Below, piece after piece: positions 15,901 through 19,325 of a stretch of 19,325 bases of DNA. Origin of the DNA: Acidobacteriota bacterium. Lineage in GTDB: Bacteria; Acidobacteriota; Terriglobia; UBA7540. Both the position numbers and the translations under genes were made by a program. The notes below the pieces were generated by a model, which saw nothing but the letters and a program-made list of their open reading frames with translations, had not been told where the DNA came from and did not search any database. Where the stretch lies: NCBI GenBank assembly GCA_003165615.1, contig PLWR01000747.1, forward strand, positions 14,807-34,131. Reading direction: 5' to 3'. The stretch's first letter is position 1. Every line of letters begins with the position of its first letter.

Positions 15901-16313
15901 AGGCCTGCAATCGCGCCAACACCAATGGGGGATCAATGAGGCCGGACTTGTTGCACAATCCTAATGACTTGCCGGGAGGGCGGTCACATGCCGCAGAAGA
16001 GAACGAATGGTTTGATACTTCGGCGTTTGTGAACGTCTGTCCTGGAGCCAATGGTCCATTCAGTTGGGGGGATGCCGGGCGAAACCTCGTGCGAGGCCCT
16101 GGAATCCAGGATTGGGACTTTGGTGTGGCGAAAAATATACCCCTTGGAGCAGAATCACGGCGCCTTGAGTTCAGGGCCGAATTCTTCAATCTCCTTAACC
16201 ATCCCATCTTCAGCCAACCCGGTTCGGTGGCAGGCACGTCATCATTCGGGGTAATCTATGGTACATCAGTAGATCCCCGACAAATTCAGTTTGCCTTGAA
16301 GCTGAACTTCTAG
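12969..16313 (+). CDS. Oar-like TonB-dependent outer-membrane receptor
   Basis: A 1114-residue outer-membrane transporter, probably for an oligosaccharide or glycoside given its neighbours. The start is set by AAGGAGG 4-5 nt upstream and by a Sec signal at 1-30 (MLPLGILLFLAGFAGLGIAQ). Residues about 32-120 form a carboxypeptidase-regulatory/Cna-B-like fold (SLSGTVTDSSGALVPNAKV, AGEYLFPDLTPGAYD). The plug follows, with LPLNGRNFMELPRLSPG at 152-168, then VNGQRGDYNQVTLDD and VNLVTKSGTNSLHGDAYEF. The rest is a beta barrel ending QIQFALKLNF with the terminal Phe needed for outer-membrane assembly. This architecture and length are typical of the expanded receptor family in Acidobacteriota. It leads the rightward group and is divergent from the ROK repressor. 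Confidence 0.93.
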   Translation: MRNQSFLRLRMLPLGILLFLAGFAGLGIAQRSTTSLSGTVTDSSGALVPNAKVEIISVAEGFARTDKTNAAGEYLFPDLTPGAYDISVEVQGFKKSLVSGIKLYVGQPVTQDFHLEVGTVAQSVTVAGTPPLLNQTTAVVGTVIESTLITALPLNGRNFMELPRLSPGASSDVNRNTFDSVQINPTAQSFNVNGQRGDYNQVTLDDTLITEWQHGSNTFSPSVDAVQEFQVSTSNYSAAEGSESAAHVNLVTKSGTNSLHGDAYEFLRNGALDSRYWYAPTLPPFRRNQFGGTVGGPLDIPKLYDGKDKTFFFASYEGFRQWQGIPVTGLFPTSAQLEGDLSTVATPDNPVIDPTTGAGFQGNIVPQNRVPTHLLNFLQNGIGKGPWLPLPNTSTPSGAYNYQSSSPDLFNNDQFMTRIDQRVGNKTFLYGRYAFNNAALTNPNLNPNWQYIQTNRTNSVAFHESTQLKPNLFWDITFGWSRFHQNEYYTTAYKNDVVSELGIKGLSTLGAAWGAPSWGVTGYSSFGEVGSAPRGWKPNVIEFHPGFSWIAGKHSIKYGMDFYRVLHTFPEALVPDGSFGFNGQFTNYPLADFLLGLPDSVDVSTTPFDGQYRYTMLDGYFNDDWKVTPHLVLNLGLRYEWKGTPYSANHSASDLYLGPNNAAPQLYTSQNFGPITFDGVKQALLPGVSSVTAESLGLPDSLIRRDDRNIGPRFGFAYSLPKLSNTVLRGGYGYFFQRDTDNAYVDLDLNPPFIYSAIYSLNSSNINQFNWFDPTNGASLNLLGYYCLNPAYRTPRTQQWNLTMEHTHWGSLFSLAYVGNVSEHLPSFEEPNQARPGPGSFASRERWPNSPFFFWQSWNGISNYNGLQAKFQKTFAHGFTLLSGFTWSKALDNTDGTFVGEGAGGSASIQDSYNSSMNYGLSTQDAPKRFFIAYLYELPVGRGKLLLNQGGAAAAVLGGWQVNGITTAQSGNPVYVQQACNRANTNGGSMRPDLLHNPNDLPGGRSHAAEENEWFDTSAFVNVCPGANGPFSWGDAGRNLVRGPGIQDWDFGVAKNIPLGAESRRLEFRAEFFNLLNHPIFSQPGSVAGTSSFGVIYGTSVDPRQIQFALKLNF

Positions 16314-16353
16314 GCGATGGTTGGCGAATACAACAAACTCCCCGCATCCTGGC

Positions 16354-16390
16354 CCGTCGGGAGGTTCCGATTATCCGAACCTCCCGACGG
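16354..16390 (+). terminator. Strong 14-bp stem-loop after the TonB receptor gene
   Basis: CCGTCGGGAGGTTC (16354-16367) and GAACCTCCCGACGG (16377-16390) pair perfectly around a 9-nt loop. The element begins 41 bp after the receptor stop and ends 45 bp before the next start. No T-run follows on either strand, so it is not a standard intrinsic terminator. It may be a 3'-end stabiliser, a processing site, or a partial terminator that lowers expression of the downstream glycosidase relative to the receptor. Confidence 0.6.
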
Positions 16391-16435
16391 CGCCCGGGTG
16401 CCAGACCTCGCGATCTGATACCATAGGGAATCAAG

Positions 16436-18601
16436 ATGACAAAACGATTGCCTGTCATTGCCTTCCTGGCTTGTTTTTTTGGAATATCTGCGGCCTTCTG
16501 CCAGGACAAGATGATGCCCGGGGAGTTCGGCCCGGATGCCGGACGGGCAATGAAAGCCAATACTGACGTTCTGGGAGAGGAGGTCATGGCCTCCGGGGAG
16601 CCGTCGTTCAGCCGCGTCGAAAATTACTTCCCTGCCATGAAACGGCCGCGCGCCATCGTCGGCGTGAAAGACCACCCGGATTTCATCGGGGTCGCCTGGG
16701 ACGGGACGCTGGAGCTTGGCAAAGGTCCACCAGGAACATTCGGGAGGGTACAGATTTCGTTTCACCTGGGGGATCCGCCCTCGCCCTACAGCGGTGAGGG
16801 CGAGGTCACCCGTTCACTGCTCGGAGGCTATTTGCCAGTTATTCAGACCAAGTGGCAGTTTGATGGCCTCCTGTATGAAGAGACTGTCTTGGGCCATTCT
16901 CAGAACCTGAGCCCTGATGAACCGCTCTGGGCTTACGTCAGGCTCCAGGTAACCAATCCTCGGGAGCAGGAGTCGAGTGTTCGTATCACAGTCTATTCCA
17001 CACCTGCTCTCGGAGGACCAGTCCCCTCATATTCAGCACGAATCCCGGCCCACCAGGAGCATGATTTCTATTTCAAAACGCCTAACACCGTGGACCCGCA
17101 GCACCTTGTTTTTCCCATTGGCGCGGCGGAGTTCGACCAAGCCCTTAACGAAACAGCGGCATTCTGGAACAAGTTGCTGAACCAGAACATGGTTATTCGC
17201 ACCCCCGAAACGCGGGTCAACGATGCGTATCGTGCCTGGCTGATGTACAACTTCCTGAACGTCCCCAAGATCAAGGGACAGTATATGATTTACGATGGAA
17301 GGCCGTTTTACGAACAGGTTTACGGTTACAGTGCCGCTCTGTATTGCGACGCCCTTTCTCAATACGGTTACTGGAAGGACACTGAAAAATACCTCGAGAG
17401 TCTGTTCAGCACCCAGCAACCGGACGGCGAGTACCTTACGATTTATGGCACGCCCGATAATGGAGCGATGCTTTTCGCGCTCGCTCAGCAATATGCCTTG
17501 AGCCACGACCTCGGCTGGTTCAAAACGGTTGCTCCCAAAATGATCAAGTCCTGCGAGTGGATCAGCCGCAGCCGGGCGACGACGCGGATGATGCTGGGTG
17601 GAAGCAAGCCACTCACTTATGGACTACTTCCGGCCGGCCCGGCTTATTGCGATTACCAGATCCCGGTCTACTCCTATGTTTCCGATTCATACAACTGGCT
17701 GGGAATGCATGAGGCGGCCTTGGCTTTTCAGGAAGCGGGGATGGCGGCGGAGGGCAAACAATGGCTGCGGGAGGCCGATGACTACCGGGATGACATCCTG
17801 ACTTCGATGCAAGCGGCTCTGGTCGACGTGGGTGGATTCAAAGCGCTGCCCGTCGAGCCCCTCACTCAGAGACTGCTCAAGCAAGGAGGGGGAGACTATT
17901 ACGGGTTGATCGCACCCGGAATCCTGGAAACCGGAATCTTCGGTCCAAATGACGCGCGCAGCTCTTGGATCACGCGATACATGGATGAGAGAGGCGGTCT
18001 ACTACTCGGACTTGATCGGTATGCGGATGGTGTGGACCATGCTTACACCTATGGCTATGCTTTGACCGAGCTTCGCGATGGGAACATTGGCAAGTTTCTC
18101 CTGACGTTTTACGGAATACTGGCCTACGGCATGTCGCGGGGCACGTACTCGGCTGTGGAGGTTACCCACTTACCTTTCGGCATCAATGAGCTGACCCTGC
18201 CGCATACCTATTCGAATACGCAGCAGCTTCGTATGCTGCGCATGATGCTGGTGAGAGAAGAGGGCAATGATCTCCTGCTGGCTTCCGGCACGCCCCGAGC
18301 ATGGCTGGAACCCGGCGAAGCAATTTCTGTTCAACGAGCTCCAACACCTTATGGCTTGCTCGATTACAACCTTGCCGCTGATACGGCAGGCAATCAATTC
18401 CGAGCGACCATTGAGCCGTTAGCGGCTGAGACTGGCAGCTATCCTGAGCATGTTAGGCTTTGGATGCGTACTCCCAGAGTCGGCGAAAAGCCGAAGGATG
18501 TCACCCTTAACGGAAAGCCCTGGAGCTCCTTCCACGACGATGTTATTGAGCTGCCAGGCACGATGATGCGACAGAAATTGGAGATCATTTCCCGATATTG
18601 A
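16436..18601 (+). CDS. Secreted six-hairpin (alpha/alpha-barrel) glycosidase-like protein
   Basis: A 721-residue exported protein. The start has AGGGA about 6 nt upstream and opens a Sec signal (MTKRLPVIAFLACFFGISAAFC, cleavage near residues 20-23). Residues about 60-215 look like a beta-sandwich supersandwich domain (WDGTLELGKGPPG, YEETVLGHSQNLSPDEPLWA). Residues about 260-600 look like the helical (alpha/alpha)6 barrel of GH63/65/78/94/116-type enzymes, with repeated aromatic segments such as YEQVYGYSAALYCDAL, QQPDGEYLTIYGTPDNGAM and RYADGVDHAYTYGYALTELR. Asp and Glu residues there are candidate catalytic groups, but none can be assigned. A C-terminal beta domain ends VTLNGKPWSSF. I cannot place it in a numbered GH family. 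The role as a glycoside hydrolase is inferred from fold resemblance and location after the receptor. Confidence 0.7.
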   Translation: MTKRLPVIAFLACFFGISAAFCQDKMMPGEFGPDAGRAMKANTDVLGEEVMASGEPSFSRVENYFPAMKRPRAIVGVKDHPDFIGVAWDGTLELGKGPPGTFGRVQISFHLGDPPSPYSGEGEVTRSLLGGYLPVIQTKWQFDGLLYEETVLGHSQNLSPDEPLWAYVRLQVTNPREQESSVRITVYSTPALGGPVPSYSARIPAHQEHDFYFKTPNTVDPQHLVFPIGAAEFDQALNETAAFWNKLLNQNMVIRTPETRVNDAYRAWLMYNFLNVPKIKGQYMIYDGRPFYEQVYGYSAALYCDALSQYGYWKDTEKYLESLFSTQQPDGEYLTIYGTPDNGAMLFALAQQYALSHDLGWFKTVAPKMIKSCEWISRSRATTRMMLGGSKPLTYGLLPAGPAYCDYQIPVYSYVSDSYNWLGMHEAALAFQEAGMAAEGKQWLREADDYRDDILTSMQAALVDVGGFKALPVEPLTQRLLKQGGGDYYGLIAPGILETGIFGPNDARSSWITRYMDERGGLLLGLDRYADGVDHAYTYGYALTELRDGNIGKFLLTFYGILAYGMSRGTYSAVEVTHLPFGINELTLPHTYSNTQQLRMLRMMLVREEGNDLLLASGTPRAWLEPGEAISVQRAPTPYGLLDYNLAADTAGNQFRATIEPLAAETGSYPEHVRLWMRTPRVGEKPKDVTLNGKPWSSFHDDVIELPGTMMRQKLEIISRY

Positions 18602-18701
18602 GCGAGTCCAAAATAAACGATGCGCGGGGCACCGATGGGCCGGCATATGCCCTGGGGAAGACAGCCATAGAATTCATCCGGACAAAAACCACGGAGTTTG
18701 T

Positions 18702-19325
18702 ATGAGTTCGATAACTTCGTCTGGCGCGCGCGATACACCGTCCTCCGCCGCAACCCCTACCCTTATGGGCGGCGTGGCAGAGGTTGATATTACGCCGCCA
18801 GTGGGCCTGCCGCTGTGGGGCTATGCTGCCCGTTCAGGTCCCTCACGCGGCATTTTGGATCCTCTCTTCGCGCGGGTCCTTGTGCTGGAGGTTGGCGAGC
18901 AGCGGTTGGCGATGGTCACGCTCGACCTGGGACGGCCGTTCGGGCCGGCATCACTCGAGTCCTTGCGGGCGGCGGTTAGGAAATCGAGCCAAATCTCGAA
19001 TGTTCTCGTGGTCGCCTCACACACTCATGCGGGGCCGATCGTGCAAGACGAGTACCCCGGGGGAGACACTCCCCACTGGGAAACTGCGGCGCTCACCAAG
19101 ATCGCCCAGGCTGTCGACGAAGCGCACCGGCATAGCCTGCCCGTGCGGATCGGGACTGGTTATGGCCTGGTCTCGATAGGACACAACCGGCGCCGCGTTA
19201 ACCAAGATGGAACGATCTCCTGGCTTGATCGCAACCCGACGCGAATCCCCACGGCCCCGGTCGATCCAGTTGTTTCCGTGCTTCGTGTGGACACGCGAGA
19301 TGGTTCCCCGCTGGCAATTCTCGTG
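18702..19325 (+). CDS. Neutral/alkaline ceramidase-like N-terminal domain protein (partial)
   Basis: An open frame of 208 codons starts at 18702, with GGAG 6 nt upstream, and runs off the right edge. After a short variable N-terminus it reads GGVAEVDITPPVGLPLWGYA (23-42), ILDPLFARVLVLE (51-63), VVASHTHAGP (103-112, His107 and His109 as likely metal ligands) and SIGHNRRRVN (158-167). These match the N-terminal domain of neutral ceramidases and the many bacterial relatives of unknown substrate that carry only this domain. No Sec signal is evident in the first 22 residues, unlike classical secreted ceramidases. It follows the six-hairpin gene by 100 bp. The C-terminal part, needed to tell a true ceramidase from a short relative, is not in the window. 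Confidence 0.8.
   Translation, partial: MSSITSSGARDTPSSAATPTLMGGVAEVDITPPVGLPLWGYAARSGPSRGILDPLFARVLVLEVGEQRLAMVTLDLGRPFGPASLESLRAAVRKSSQISNVLVVASHTHAGPIVQDEYPGGDTPHWETAALTKIAQAVDEAHRHSLPVRIGTGYGLVSIGHNRRRVNQDGTISWLDRNPTRIPTAPVDPVVSVLRVDTRDGSPLAILV

Overview
The window looks like accessory carbohydrate metabolism from a soil-type Acidobacteriota (Terriglobia/Solibacteres-like) or a close relative. The grounds are an Oar-type TonB receptor with an N-terminal carboxypeptidase-regulatory domain, twin-arginine (Tat) exported Gfo/Idh/MocA and sugar-isomerase proteins, moderately GC-rich DNA and a ceramidase-like gene. This assignment is by family resemblance only; there is no rRNA or marker gene.

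Layout. A divergent promoter region at about 12305-12443 splits the window. Leftward (minus strand) lie a ROK repressor (12050-10770), a DegT/StrS aminotransferase (10687-9377), a cytoplasmic Gfo/Idh/MocA dehydrogenase (9373-8372, 3 nt after the aminotransferase) and a secreted GH38 protein with a polysaccharide-lyase-4-type domain III (8330-4809). Then come an exported sugar phosphate isomerase/epimerase-like protein (4622-3666), a Tat-exported Gfo/Idh/MocA oxidoreductase (3144-1780), a decayed ribokinase (about 1778-1471) and a second DegT aminotransferase (1274-309). The last one loses its C-terminus abruptly at about position 312. The sequence there switches, in another frame, into the middle of an RND efflux pump gene that runs off the left edge. 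Rightward (plus strand) lie the TonB receptor (12969-16313), a strong 14-bp stem-loop, a secreted six-hairpin glycosidase-like protein (16436-18601) and the start of a neutral ceramidase-like protein (18702 to the edge).

How it may work (inference): the receptor imports a glycan or glycoside. The exported GH38 and six-hairpin proteins, and perhaps the exported oxidoreductase/isomerase pair, break it down in the periplasm, the latter possibly by 3-keto chemistry. The cytoplasmic DegT and Gfo/Idh pair may interconvert keto and amino sugars. The ROK protein keeps its zinc motif but lacks the usual kinase Asp, so it is probably the local repressor acting at AT-rich palindromes between the divergent promoters.

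Most notable points: the DegT/RND junction (real rearrangement or assembly chimera), the frameshifted ribokinase remnant hidden in an apparently empty gap, the paired near-consensus promoters with palindromes, and the redox-plus-hydrolase gene content.
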